This document shows, one piece after another, positions 8,502 to 13,815 of a stretch of DNA of 13,815 bases. The position numbers were made by a program, and so were the translations under genes. Each line of letters opens with the position of its first letter. The first letter of the stretch is position 1. The stretch lies in the NCBI GenBank assembly GCA_007124075.1, contig SLFV01000102.1:1-13815 (forward strand). The letters are read 5' to 3'. This stretch comes from Roseimaritima sp. Its GTDB lineage: Bacteria > Planctomycetota > Planctomycetia > Pirellulales > Pirellulaceae. The notes under the pieces were generated by a model. That model made no database searches. It was not told the origin of the DNA and saw only the letters and a list, made by a program, of their open reading frames with translations.

Positions 8502-8781
8502 TTTTGCTTGTATCGTCCCGATCGGGGGACGAGAATTAATAAAATTTACGGATTGTATCGAATTTAATGGTTGTCGCGGTTGCCCCCTAATGATGCGATT
8601 CTTTTCAGCTCCATCCGGGGTTTCGTGGAATTGCCAAGGAGGGTGTCCGAGTGCCCCGGCTTTCGGTGAGAGGTTCCATTGCGGGCAACGACTCGTCTGT
8701 CATGCCAGTTCCGTGCAGAAGTCTTTGCCGAGGTCAGACGGAGGATTTTCTCAGGCATGAACTCCTTCGTGCAACGATATT
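8502..8781. other. Gap between the porin and the decayed region, nothing recognised
   Basis: About 280 bp (450 bp if the porin starts at 8333). A-T rich around 8535-8570, where TACAAT on the minus strand could be a -10 box for the porin, but no matching -35 was found. Reading frames here show no family I recognise; given the neighbouring fragments it may be unrecognisable gene debris. Confidence 0.4.
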
Positions 8782-9140
8782 TTGCTTCTTGTTCTAGGCG
8801 GAGTCGGCTTAGTCGCGGGTGCCCGTTGGCTGGTTCAAGGGGCGTCACGGTTGGCGATGGGTGTGGGTATCTCGCCGCTGGTCATCGGTTTAACCGTAGT
8901 TGCATTCGGAACGAGCGCACCGGAATTGGCGGTATCGGTCGTATCGGCCGCGACCGACAGACCAGAGATCGCGATCGGAAATGTAGTCGGCAGCAATATC
9001 CTTAACACTCTGCTGATCCTCGGCTGCTCGGCGGTTGTTACACCGCTGATCATTGCCAGCCGACTAGTTCGCATCGACATCCCACTGGTGGTGTTGGCGT
9101 CGTTGGTGACTTGGTGGTTTTGTGCCGATGGAACGATCAG
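8782..9140 (+). pseudogene. Truncated CaCA-family (Na+/Ca2+ antiporter, YrbG-like) cation exchanger remnant
   Basis: The plus-strand frame from a TTG at 8782 gives an N-terminal membrane segment (LLVLGGVGLVAGARWLVQGA). The alpha-repeat signature of the CaCA superfamily follows: IGLTVVAFGTSAPELAVSV, then GNVVGSNILNTLLILG. These are the ion-binding helices of Na+/Ca2+ exchangers. Similarity stops near WWFCADGTI (about 9136). The frame goes on with an unrelated Arg/Cys/Ser-rich tail to a stop at 9222, so only about 120 residues of a normal ~320-residue protein remain and the second alpha-repeat is missing. No Shine-Dalgarno site or ATG is seen at the start. A two-helix fragment without its partner repeat should not transport. 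The next recognisable piece belongs to a different gene (9162 on). Confidence 0.65.
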
Positions 9141-9161
9141 AAGGCCTTCGCTGGCTCGCAG

Positions 9162-9335
9162 ATGTTGGCCTCGGGTGTCAGTCTGTTCCTGTTTCTCGGC
9201 ACACTGGTCGCGATACCGGTGATGTTGGTGCGTATGCCCGCAGACTATTTCGTCCGCCGGCCGGTGCGCAGTTGGCCCAATCCGCACCCTGCGTTTCACA
9301 TCACTCTCGCGATTATTAAGAACCTGGTGGGTGTA
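9162..9335 (+). pseudogene. Truncated PGPGW-type small membrane protein remnant
   Basis: The plus-strand frame from the ATG at 9162 reads LFLFLGTLVAIPVMLVRMPADYF, then a short basic linker ending HPAFHITLAIIKNLVGV. The pattern of hydrophobic helix, VR-PADYF, basic linker and I-KNL-GV helix is the start of the small transmembrane proteins carrying the PGPGW motif. The defining LPGPG(Q)G segment and the second half should follow directly, but at about 9335 the sequence changes to antisense NDH-2 sequence. The gene is therefore cut inside its second helix. This is recognition from memory of the family, not an alignment. Confidence 0.5.
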
Positions 9336-9570
9336 TTTATCAAAATAGCGGAATGGCTTGCGCGGCTTACCCCGCAACTCCGCACGAATCAGTTGCCCAA
9401 CATGCGTCCCCTGTTGGATCGCAACCGGGGCAATGCCCGGCAATGGTTTACCTTGTTCATCTTGGAACACCGAAAGATCGCCTACGGCAAAGATATTGGG
9501 ATGAGACGGCACGCTCAAATCGGATTCAATTCGTAGCCGACCCACGCGGTCTTTGTCCGTATCAAATGAA
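9336..9570 (-). pseudogene. C-terminal fragment of type II NADH dehydrogenase (NDH-2-like FAD oxidoreductase)
   Basis: On the minus strand this reads DTDKDRVGRLRIESDLSVP, then HPNIFAVGDLSVF, GKPLPGIAPVAIQQGTHVG, and KPFRYFDK. It matches the second FAD-binding stretch of NDH-2 enzymes: the acid in AVGD contacts FAD, and P-APVA-QQG is the conserved segment after it. The fragment is ~78 residues of a normal ~400-450. No N-terminal NAD/FAD Rossmann domains lie upstream (to the right on this strand), and after FDK (9336) the family sequence ends abruptly where the plus-strand PGPGW remnant begins. No start codon of its own belongs to the family. A dead fragment, joined to opposite-strand DNA by a rearrangement. 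Confidence 0.7.
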
Positions 9571-9811
9571 GCGAACGGATAAACCGATGAACGGTTCGCC
9601 TATCGAAGCCCGCTCTCCGTAGCGCGGCCTGAACAGGCGAAGAATAGCCCCCCGTTATTTCCGTTGCGGCAATCGAATCAACAATCGCTTTCCCCACGCT
9701 TCCCTGCTATTGCCGTTTGTTGGAGTAGCAGCCACGATGGGCTTTTTGAGACAGGATTGTGGCAGCTTTACTGAAGCATTCCGGTCAGCATCGTTCGTGT
9801 CAGGTCTTGAA
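9571..9811. other. Gap between NDH-2 and response regulator remnants, nothing recognised
   Basis: 240 bp with open frames on both strands but no recognisable protein. It separates two fragments in opposite orientation, so at least one rearrangement joint must lie in or near it. Confidence 0.4.
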
Positions 9812-10159
9812 ATGGCGAGAATTCTGGTAGTCGAGGACGAAGTAAAGCTTCGCAATGCCCTGACGTCAGGGCTGACAGAGCAGGGCTACGAGGTTGTAGC
9901 GGTTGATGACGGACAGGCTGGATTGGCAATGGCCAGTGACGGAGCATTTGACTGCCTGCTGATGGACTTGATGCTGCCGGGGTGCGACGGGCTGGAGATC
10001 GTTCGCACGTTACGTTCGGCGGGTGACCAGACTCCGATGCTCATTTTGACGGCTCGGGGTGAGATCGAAGACCGAGTTTTGGGGCTGGACAGCGGAGCCG
10101 ACGATTACATTAGCAAACCGTTTTCGTGGGCGGAACTGCTTGCGCGCATCCGCGTTTGA
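9812..10159 (+). pseudogene. Response regulator receiver domain, OmpR-type, truncated by an in-frame TGA
   Basis: The ATG at 9812 has AGGT about 7 nt upstream, and the protein begins MARILVVEDE. All receiver residues are present: the acidic pocket (E8, D9), phospho-acceptor D52 in LLMDLMLPG, T80 in LILTARGE and K102 in DYISKPFSW. It stops at TGA (10157-10159) after LLARIRV. The same frame continues past the stop with LRRIE, the usual end of a receiver linker, and then at once with histidine-kinase HAMP sequence. The winged-helix DNA-binding domain (~100 aa) is missing. The 115-aa product could still fold and accept phosphate as a stand-alone receiver, but the context of a broken partner kinase makes a relic more likely. 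Confidence 0.8.
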
Positions 10160-10779
10160 CTGCGTCGCATCGAAATGTCCGAGGCGCCGGTCGAGCGGAT
10201 TACGGCATCGGCACGACGGATCAGCGCACGCAATCTTTCCGAACGCATTCAATGCGAGCGAGCTGATGATGAATTAGGGCGACTGGTGCAAACACTCAAC
10301 GCAATGGTTGATCGATTGGGCGATTCGCTCGAGGCAACGCGGCGATTCACGGCCGATGCGTCTCACGAACTTATGACACCGCTGACGCAGCTACCGACTC
10401 AATCACCACTACTGCTGCCGAAGCCGGTGTCATGCTTATTCGTGGCGAGTCGCATTCTTTGACGCTTTTGATCGATCCCGACCATCTTCGGCTCGCGCTA
10501 GACAATTTGCTGCTCAACGCGGTTCAATCGACGCCCAGCGGAGGCCATGTCCTGGTCAGCACCAAAGTAAGTCGGGGCGAAGTGGTGATCTCGGTTGCCG
10601 ATTCTGGAATCGGCATCCCAACCGATTCTCTGCCGTATGTTTTTGATCGGTTTTACCGGGTCGATCCGTCAAGAACGCGGCGCGTCGGAGGAACGGGATT
10701 GGGTTTGAGCATCGCGAGGACATTGATCGAGCGAATGGGTGGTAGCATCGAGGTTGAGGTTCAGGGTGAGCTCCGATAG
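10160..10779 (+). pseudogene. Sensor histidine kinase remnant with N-terminal loss, internal deletion and frame change
   Basis: The sequence continues in the response regulator's frame: PVERITASARRISARNL is the start of a HAMP domain, DDELGRLVQTLNAMVDRLG its second helix, and RRFTADASHELMTPL the HisKA H-box. The H-box has the phospho-acceptor His but Met in place of the usual Arg of SHELRTPL. No sensor domain or membrane helices precede it. After TPLTQL the family sequence breaks off. In another frame TTAAEAGVMLI leads to the ATPase domain: DNLLLNAVQSTP (N box), DSGIGIP (G1), VFDRFYRVD (F box) and GGTGLGLSIA (G2), ending early at GGSIEVE plus a short foreign tail. About 70-80 residues are missing between H-box and ATPase. 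Adjacent to and matching an OmpR-type regulator, it resembles heavy-metal-type sensor kinases (CusS-like). It cannot be functional as a kinase. Confidence 0.8.
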
Positions 10780-11010
10780 ACTCCGGAACCTCGATGAAAA
10801 TCTATTCCAACCGGAGAAATTCGAAATGCAATATGACAACAAAGACAGTCGAAATTGCAAGGCATTTATGATCCTCCCTCGGGAACGGGCGGCGACGGTG
10901 CGTTCGTGCCGAATTCTGCAATTCGGGTTGCGGAAATTACCGATGGCCTTAGTAACACACTCGCTGCGACGGAAGTCAAGGCCTATCAGGCCAACCTTTA
11001 TGACAGCATG

Positions 11011-11013
11011 TTA
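11011..11013. repeat. Target site duplication TTA, left copy
   Basis: TTA directly precedes the left terminal repeat and is repeated at 11133-11135 after the right one. It is a Leu codon in the interrupted DUF1559 frame. Confidence 0.75.
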
Positions 11014-11132
11014 GCATCGTGCGGGAAATAACTGTCCTATTGAACCTTCTCTCCAGGCCCCGCGAAGCGGGAATAGCCGGGAGAGATCGAGAGAGAGGGT
11101 AAAAGTTCCGACAGTTATTTCCCGCACGATGC
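11014..11132. mobile_element. 119-bp MITE with 23-bp perfect terminal inverted repeats and TTA target duplication
   Basis: The ends are perfect inverted repeats of 23 bp (11014-11036 and 11110-11132; outer end GCATCGTGCGGG, inner end AATAACTGTC). They are flanked by TTA on both sides (11011-11013 and 11133-11135). The inside contains no ORF of note. It has a short hairpin CCCGC-GAA-GCGGG (11059-11071) and GAGA/TCTC-rich arms that also pair imperfectly, so the whole element can fold into one long hairpin. A 3-bp target duplication and no transposase make it a non-autonomous element moved in trans. The family is not identified. Excision restores the host gene's frame, which fixes the boundaries well. 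Confidence 0.88.
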
Positions 11133-11135
11133 TTA
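11133..11135. repeat. Target site duplication TTA, right copy
   Basis: Second copy of the duplicated target. Removing it together with the element rejoins the reading frame of the host gene. Confidence 0.75.
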
Positions 11136-11344
11136 CCCAGTATGTTGGGGGTTGCTCCGCCGCTAACCCCGGCCGACCTGGCACCATTCTACGGGGGCAC
11201 ATTGGATGAGAACGGACACACCGAGTGGGTGGAAGGCGACGTTCGCGAAAATGGCATCGTCAACGGACTGTTGATGGATGGATCGGTACGTTCGATTAGC
11301 AACAGTATCGATCAGATCATCTGGCGAGCGTTGGGAACACGAGC

Positions 11345-11352
11345 AGGAGGAG
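11345..11352 (+). promoter_or_regulatory. Strong Shine-Dalgarno site (AGGAGGAG) selecting a GTG start
   Basis: AGGAGGAG lies 9 nt before the GTG at 11362, inside the end of the DUF1559 remnant. It decides the start of the next gene in favour of GTG over the ATG at 11386, and would couple its translation to the upstream gene. Confidence 0.75.
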
Positions 11353-11361
11353 AACCGATTG

Positions 11362-11826
11362 GTGAGTATTAGGATATCTCATCACATGCGTGGATTCCGG
11401 GCCGATTGTCGGGCGGGCGTCGCGAAAGCCTGGGGTATCGGTGGCGTGATTATGTTTGTGCTCGCGACGCTTGCTGTGGTGTGGCTTGCCCAACGACCGG
11501 TCTCCAGCGGTGGGGCCGAGGTAGAAGCTATTCGTTTTTTGGAACAGATTCGCATGGGCAAAATCGAACGCGCATGGGAGGCCACCTCGACGGAGTTCAA
11601 ATCGTTCGTGGGACGGGAACGCTTACGCAAAACCGTCCAAGCAAATACCCTTTTGCAACAACCTCTTGAATTGGAATCCAAACAATCTGTCGCAATTGGA
11701 CCCCTCAGTTTGATCGAATGTCTGTTTCGGTCGACGCACGTCACCGAAACTCGGGTTCGAGTTCTGCTGGCACCAACAAAACAGGGCCATTGGCAGGTCG
11801 AACGGCTGGAAATTCAAGAACACTAA
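11362..11826 (+). CDS. Small membrane-anchored protein of unknown function, DUF1559-associated
   Basis: A 154-aa protein from the GTG at 11362, chosen for its AGGAGGAG site; an ATG at 11386 is the alternative. A basic N terminus is followed by one membrane helix (about residues 25-42; GIGGVIMFVLATLAVVWLA), so most of the chain would lie outside the cytoplasmic membrane. The soluble part starts EAIRFLEQIRMGKIERAWEA with TSTEFKSF after it. A helix followed by a 'gd-e-Ay-l-s--F' pattern is seen in small NTF2-like/DUF4019-type domains; this resemblance is weak. It overlaps the stop of the DUF1559 remnant by 11 nt, and small anchored proteins often sit behind DUF1559 genes in planctomycetes. It looks intact although its upstream partner is broken, so it may be expressed poorly or be on its way out. 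Confidence 0.65.
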   Translation: MSIRISHHMRGFRADCRAGVAKAWGIGGVIMFVLATLAVVWLAQRPVSSGGAEVEAIRFLEQIRMGKIERAWEATSTEFKSFVGRERLRKTVQANTLLQQPLELESKQSVAIGPLSLIECLFRSTHVTETRVRVLLAPTKQGHWQVERLEIQEH

Positions 11827-11827
11827 C

Positions 11828-11853
11828 TGAACAGCGTAACGCGATCCTGTTCA
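11828..11853 (+). terminator. Possible weak terminator hairpin
   Basis: TGAACAG (11828-11834) pairs with CTGTTCA (11847-11853) around a 12-nt loop, starting 2 nt after the stop codon at 11826. No T-run follows, so termination is doubtful. A second inverted repeat, TGCGGAC (11917-11923) with GTCCGCA (11935-11941), lies further on, also without a T-run. The 150 bp up to the promoter candidate at 11980 hold nothing else I recognise. Confidence 0.3.
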
Positions 11854-11979
11854 TCATTGAACCATATGTGCGACAGATCCAGAAACGCCGATGCAAGAAT
11901 CCGGCAGGTGGCTTGCTGCGGACGGCGTTGCTTTGTCCGCAACAAACGTCCCCGCTAAGGACTGAAATCAATATCGCCC

Positions 11980-12007
11980 TTGACAACGATCTGAATTGTG
12001 ATACCGT
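11980..12007 (+). promoter_or_regulatory. Sigma-70-type promoter candidate for the B12 riboswitch transcript
   Basis: A perfect -35 TTGACA (11980-11985) is followed after 16 nt by TACCGT (12002-12007), which keeps the three most conserved -10 bases (T1, A2, T6). The predicted start near 12014 falls just at the 5' edge of the riboswitch, which supports the call. Confidence 0.5.
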
Positions 12008-12011
12008 CAAC

Positions 12012-12226
12012 TCGTCCACGGTGGCTTCGCTGCCTAGTAGCGAAGCGAACAGGGAACTCCGGTGAAACTCCGGGACGGTCCGGCCGCTGTGTGTCACCAG
12101 CGATTACGAATGAATCGCACGTTTCGCTCCAATCTTCAGAGTGTGCCATTGTTTGCCTGAGGTGAATGAGAAGGCAGTGAGCGAAAATCGGGTGGCGAGT
12201 CAGAAGACCTACCTTGGACAAGACGA
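12012..12226 (+). ncRNA. Cobalamin (vitamin B12, AdoCbl class I) riboswitch
   Basis: The conserved blocks come in the right order. A P3-like hairpin GCTTCGCT/AGCGAAGC (12024-12046) is followed by AGGGAA (12051-12056), CCGGTGAAACTCCGGGAC (12059-12076), and CCGCTGTG (12083-12090). Then come GCCATTG (12145-12151) with TGAGAAGGCAG (12167-12177), and the 3' B12 signature GAGTCAGAAGACCTACC (12197-12213). 5' TCGTC (12012-12016) can pair with GACGA (12222-12226) to close the element. Known role of the class: binding of cobalamin in the leader RNA, which turns off downstream genes for B12 uptake, synthesis or B12-independent substitutes. The first gene downstream starts 232 nt later. The variable-region length and a few substitutions (GCCATTG for GCCACTG, CAGAAGACC for CAGGAGACC) are within what the family tolerates. 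Confidence 0.9.
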
Positions 12227-12268
12227 CTACGTGCCCTCCGGGTTTGGGGCGGTCGTTGTAGTACGTTT

Positions 12269-12306
12269 GCAGTTGTCTGCTGACAACGTGCTAGATTTGT
12301 TTCTCC
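12269..12306 (+). terminator. Possible expression-platform hairpin after the B12 riboswitch
   Basis: GTTGTC (12272-12277) pairs with GACAAC (12282-12287) around a TGCT loop. It is extended by GCA/TGC with one bulged G and followed by a T-rich but not pure tract (GATTTGTTT). It could end transcription when B12 is bound. No overlapping antiterminator was worked out, so translational control is equally possible. The rest of the 12227-12457 leader shows no gene. Confidence 0.3.
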
Positions 12307-12457
12307 GATTCAACGGTCAGTTCGCTGACGCTTTGAGTGCTGCGCTGGTTCTACTTCCGCCCCTCGGCTGAACGAACCGCAGGACGACGGCGTCAGACGA
12401 CAGCGCCACGATGTACGCTTCGTTGAAGTCGGGTTGCGGTTTAACGGATATTCTCTC

Positions 12458-13582
12458 ATGGCGGTTTTGACCTCGGGGGACGATACCCAGTCTCCCTGTA
12501 TTGGATACTGTCAATTAAGCACTCGAGACCTTTGCCGGGGGTGTGGGCGATCACGGGATGAAATCGCAAGCTGGAGCCTGCTGCCAGCGGAGATGAAACG
12601 GAAAGTGAATCGCCGGGTGCGGCAGCGACGTTCGCATGCGACTCGGGAACCCGCCCGCTCGGCTGGCTTTACCTTGATCGAACTGTTGGTGGTGATCGCA
12701 ATCATTGGCGTTTTAATCGCCTTGCTGTTACCCGCAGTGCAGGCGGTGCGCGAGGCCGCCCGGAGAATGCAGTGCTTGAATCACTGCAAGCAGATGGCGT
12801 TGGGTTTGCAAAACTATCACAGCGTTTACAACAAATTTCCCGTCGGGGGTGCCGGAATCGTCCACGCCTCCGATCCGCAGATCCGTCGCCATTGGCGGCC
12901 TAGTTGGGGCTCGGTCATTCTGCCGTTTATCGAACAGTCAGCGTTGTATGATGAATTGAATTTGGATGTCCCCTATCTTGATGAAGTGAATCATGTCGGA
13001 GGCAGAAAACTGGTTCCGACCTACCTCTGTCCGTCGGCTCCGCAAAGTCGACTACAGCGTCCCAACGGCGATACCCCCAATTCGCCAACTCTGTTCGGTC
13101 GGACGGACTATGGCGGCAACTACGGCGAGCGAGCATTGCGGTGCTTTCCTCAACGAAACTGTCCGAATCGATACGGCAGCGGCCCCGGTGGTCAGGGGGG
13201 ACGCGGTGTTATGCTGTTTGGCATGGAGCCCCAAGTCGGATTGCGGGACATTCTGGACGGTTCCTCACAGACGATTTCGCTGGGTGAAGCCCCTGAAGGT
13301 TTGCACTCGATCTGGATTGGTCACAAGAACCTGTTCGACCAAAGTGCTCCGATCAGCGCGAAGGTCCACGCCAGCTCGCCTTGGGAAGCTTGTCAATTGC
13401 CGCTGCGTAGTCCCGAGGGTGATTTCTGCGACTATGGGCAGGAATTTCACAGCTACCACAGCGGTGGGGCAACCTTTGCGTTCTGCGATGGGTCGGCTCG
13501 ATTCTTAAGCGAACAGATTGACAACAAGTTGTTGGCGGCCCTTTTGTCGCGCAGTGGCGGTGAGTTGGTAGGTGACTTTTAG
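12458..13582 (+). CDS. DUF1289 four-cysteine module fused to a DUF1559 pseudopilin-like protein
   Basis: A 374-aa protein from the ATG at 12458; a TTG at 12434 is also in frame and no clear Shine-Dalgarno site is seen. Residues 11-57 form a DUF1289 domain: SPCIGYC then LCRGCGRSRDEIASWSLLP, with Cys at 14, 18, 26 and 29, likely a metal or Fe-S site. Residues 69-90 are a type IV pilin-like leader (AGFTLIELLVVIAIIG), with predicted prepilin-peptidase cleavage after G70 and Glu at +5. The DUF1559 body follows (LLPAVQAVREAARRMQCLNH) and ends with H334-x9-D344-G345 (HSGGATFAFCDG). DUF1559 leaders normally have 10-30 residues before the GF, so a 70-residue leader with its own folded domain is unusual. 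It is the first gene after the B12 riboswitch, and the secreted DUF4465-like gene starts 27 nt later. Function unknown; B12 control is the best clue. Confidence 0.82.
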   Translation: MAVLTSGDDTQSPCIGYCQLSTRDLCRGCGRSRDEIASWSLLPAEMKRKVNRRVRQRRSHATREPARSAGFTLIELLVVIAIIGVLIALLLPAVQAVREAARRMQCLNHCKQMALGLQNYHSVYNKFPVGGAGIVHASDPQIRRHWRPSWGSVILPFIEQSALYDELNLDVPYLDEVNHVGGRKLVPTYLCPSAPQSRLQRPNGDTPNSPTLFGRTDYGGNYGERALRCFPQRNCPNRYGSGPGGQGGRGVMLFGMEPQVGLRDILDGSSQTISLGEAPEGLHSIWIGHKNLFDQSAPISAKVHASSPWEACQLPLRSPEGDFCDYGQEFHSYHSGGATFAFCDGSARFLSEQIDNKLLAALLSRSGGELVGDF

Positions 13583-13598
13583 TGGTTTATTCTCTTCT

Positions 13599-13603
13599 GA
13601 GGT
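13599..13603 (+). promoter_or_regulatory. Shine-Dalgarno site GAGGT for the last gene
   Basis: GAGGT lies 6 nt before the ATG at 13610, fixing the start of the partial gene at the window edge and showing it is translated independently in the same operon. Confidence 0.65.
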
Positions 13604-13609
13604 ATTTCG

Positions 13610-13815
13610 ATGAATCGTTTTCTCGTTTCGATCCTTGTCATGGCGATCCTGTTTTGCGCATCCGCCGAAGCAGGCCTGATAATCGTTGATTTCGAGGAAC
13701 TAAGTGGCTTTACAGGAACCAATCCGGCAGGAGGCGGACAGTTCTTTAACGGCAACGACGGGACCGGCACAACCAACAGCGATGGCTGGATGAGTAACGG
13801 AGTGTTCTTTAATAA
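13610..13815 (+). CDS. Secreted protein, start of a DUF4465-like domain, partial
   Basis: 68 codons from the ATG at 13610 to the window edge, with a GAGGT site. The N terminus is a clear signal peptide: MNRFLVSILVMAILFCASAE, likely cut after AEA (residue 21). The mature protein begins GLIIVDFEELSGF and continues GGGQFFNGNDGTGTTNSDGW with GVFFNN at the edge. The order of an aromatic-acidic 'FE-L' strand, then a 'Y/F-NG-DG-G' turn, then 'sgG--FnN' is how DUF4465 proteins begin. In planctomycetes these often carry a C-terminal PEP-CTERM sorting signal, which would be outside the window. It lies 27 nt behind the DUF1289-DUF1559 gene and so shares the B12 riboswitch. From memory, not checked: DUF4465 proteins are also found in B12-uptake loci of Bacteroidetes, which would make a cobalamin-binding surface protein plausible. 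Confidence 0.6.
   Translation, partial: MNRFLVSILVMAILFCASAEAGLIIVDFEELSGFTGTNPAGGGQFFNGNDGTGTTNSDGWMSNGVFFN

Larger units (their letters stand above)
10861..11372 (+). pseudogene. DUF1559 pseudopilin-like gene remnant, N-terminally truncated and split by a MITE
   Basis: Before the element, the frame starting at 10861 reads GIYDPPSGTGGDGAFVPNS, then EITDGLSNTLAATEVKAYQ, classic DUF1559 text. After the element (11136 on) it continues LAPFYGGTLDENGHTEWVEG and MDGSVRSISNSIDQ to the stop at 11370-11372. The DG in MDGSVR is the expected C-terminal position. The pilin-like leader (GFTL-ELLVVIAIIG) and ~100 residues after it are absent upstream, where a stop lies in frame at 10834. Insertion of the 119-bp element at 11014 shifts the frame and creates a TAA in its left terminal repeat. 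Deleting 11014-11135 joins the two halves in frame across ATG TTA / CCC AGT. Intact relatives are secreted planctomycete proteins of unknown function. Confidence 0.85.

Noticed and set aside
8564..8848. 94-codon minus-strand open frame upstream of the porin
   Set aside because: No homology recognised and it overlaps the conserved antiporter signature on the plus strand.
9655..9855. Minus-strand frame ending in a basic tail, between two gene fragments
   Set aside because: No family recognised; it runs antisense into the response regulator start. Could be debris, but I cannot support a call.
11917..11941. Inverted repeat TGCGGAC/GTCCGCA as an intrinsic terminator
   Set aside because: 7-bp stem with an 11-nt loop and no T-run; too weak, mentioned only under the neighbouring hairpin.
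1..13815. CRISPR arrays, tRNA or rRNA genes, phage or defence genes
   Set aside because: No regularly spaced repeats, no tRNA-like cloverleaf or rRNA text, and no such proteins were seen on either strand.

Overview
The window looks like chromosomal DNA of a planctomycete, probably of the Pirellulaceae/Rhodopirellula type. This is inferred from family content: two DUF1559 pseudopilin-like genes with GFTLIELLVVIAIIG leaders and H-x9-DG tails, a very large secreted PQQ-propeller protein with an embedded methyltransferase domain, an outer-membrane porin of the phosphate-selective type, and exopolysaccharide genes of the kind linked to XrtA/PEP-CTERM. Shine-Dalgarno sites are weak or absent for several genes, which is usual in this group.

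Left part (1-2254, minus strand): an exopolysaccharide operon read right to left. It holds a polyisoprenyl-phosphate sugar phosphotransferase, a PEP-CTERM-locus polysaccharide deacetylase, and the first 153 codons of a PEP-CTERM-associated glycosyltransferase that runs off the window. The genes are 11 nt apart or overlap by 8 nt, so they are probably co-transcribed. Together they would start a lipid-linked repeat unit, extend it and deacetylate it.

Middle (2306-8333): a 575-bp spacer carrying a strong hairpin leads to the 1337-codon PQQ/methyltransferase/CHB_HEX/LamG-like protein on the plus strand. This gene meets a minus-strand porin tail to tail with a 7-bp overlap.

Right of centre (8780-11372): a gene graveyard. 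In order it holds a truncated CaCA-type cation antiporter, a truncated PGPGW-type membrane protein, an NDH-2 C-terminal fragment on the opposite strand, a response regulator cut after its receiver domain, a histidine kinase with at least two internal deletions, and a DUF1559 gene. The DUF1559 remnant lacks its N terminus and is split by a 119-bp MITE. Removing the MITE and one copy of the 3-bp TTA target duplication restores its reading frame exactly. A small, apparently intact membrane-anchored protein follows, with a clear AGGAGGAG site and a GTG start.

Right end (11980-13815): the most interesting locus. A good TTGACA promoter candidate leads into a class I cobalamin (B12) riboswitch. The first gene behind it encodes a four-cysteine DUF1289 module fused in frame to a DUF1559 pseudopilin. 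After 27 nt and a GAGGT site comes a secreted protein whose start resembles DUF4465; it is cut by the window edge. This suggests a B12-repressed cell-surface system with a pseudopilin-like part and a secreted DUF4465-like part. A role in cobalamin capture is inference.
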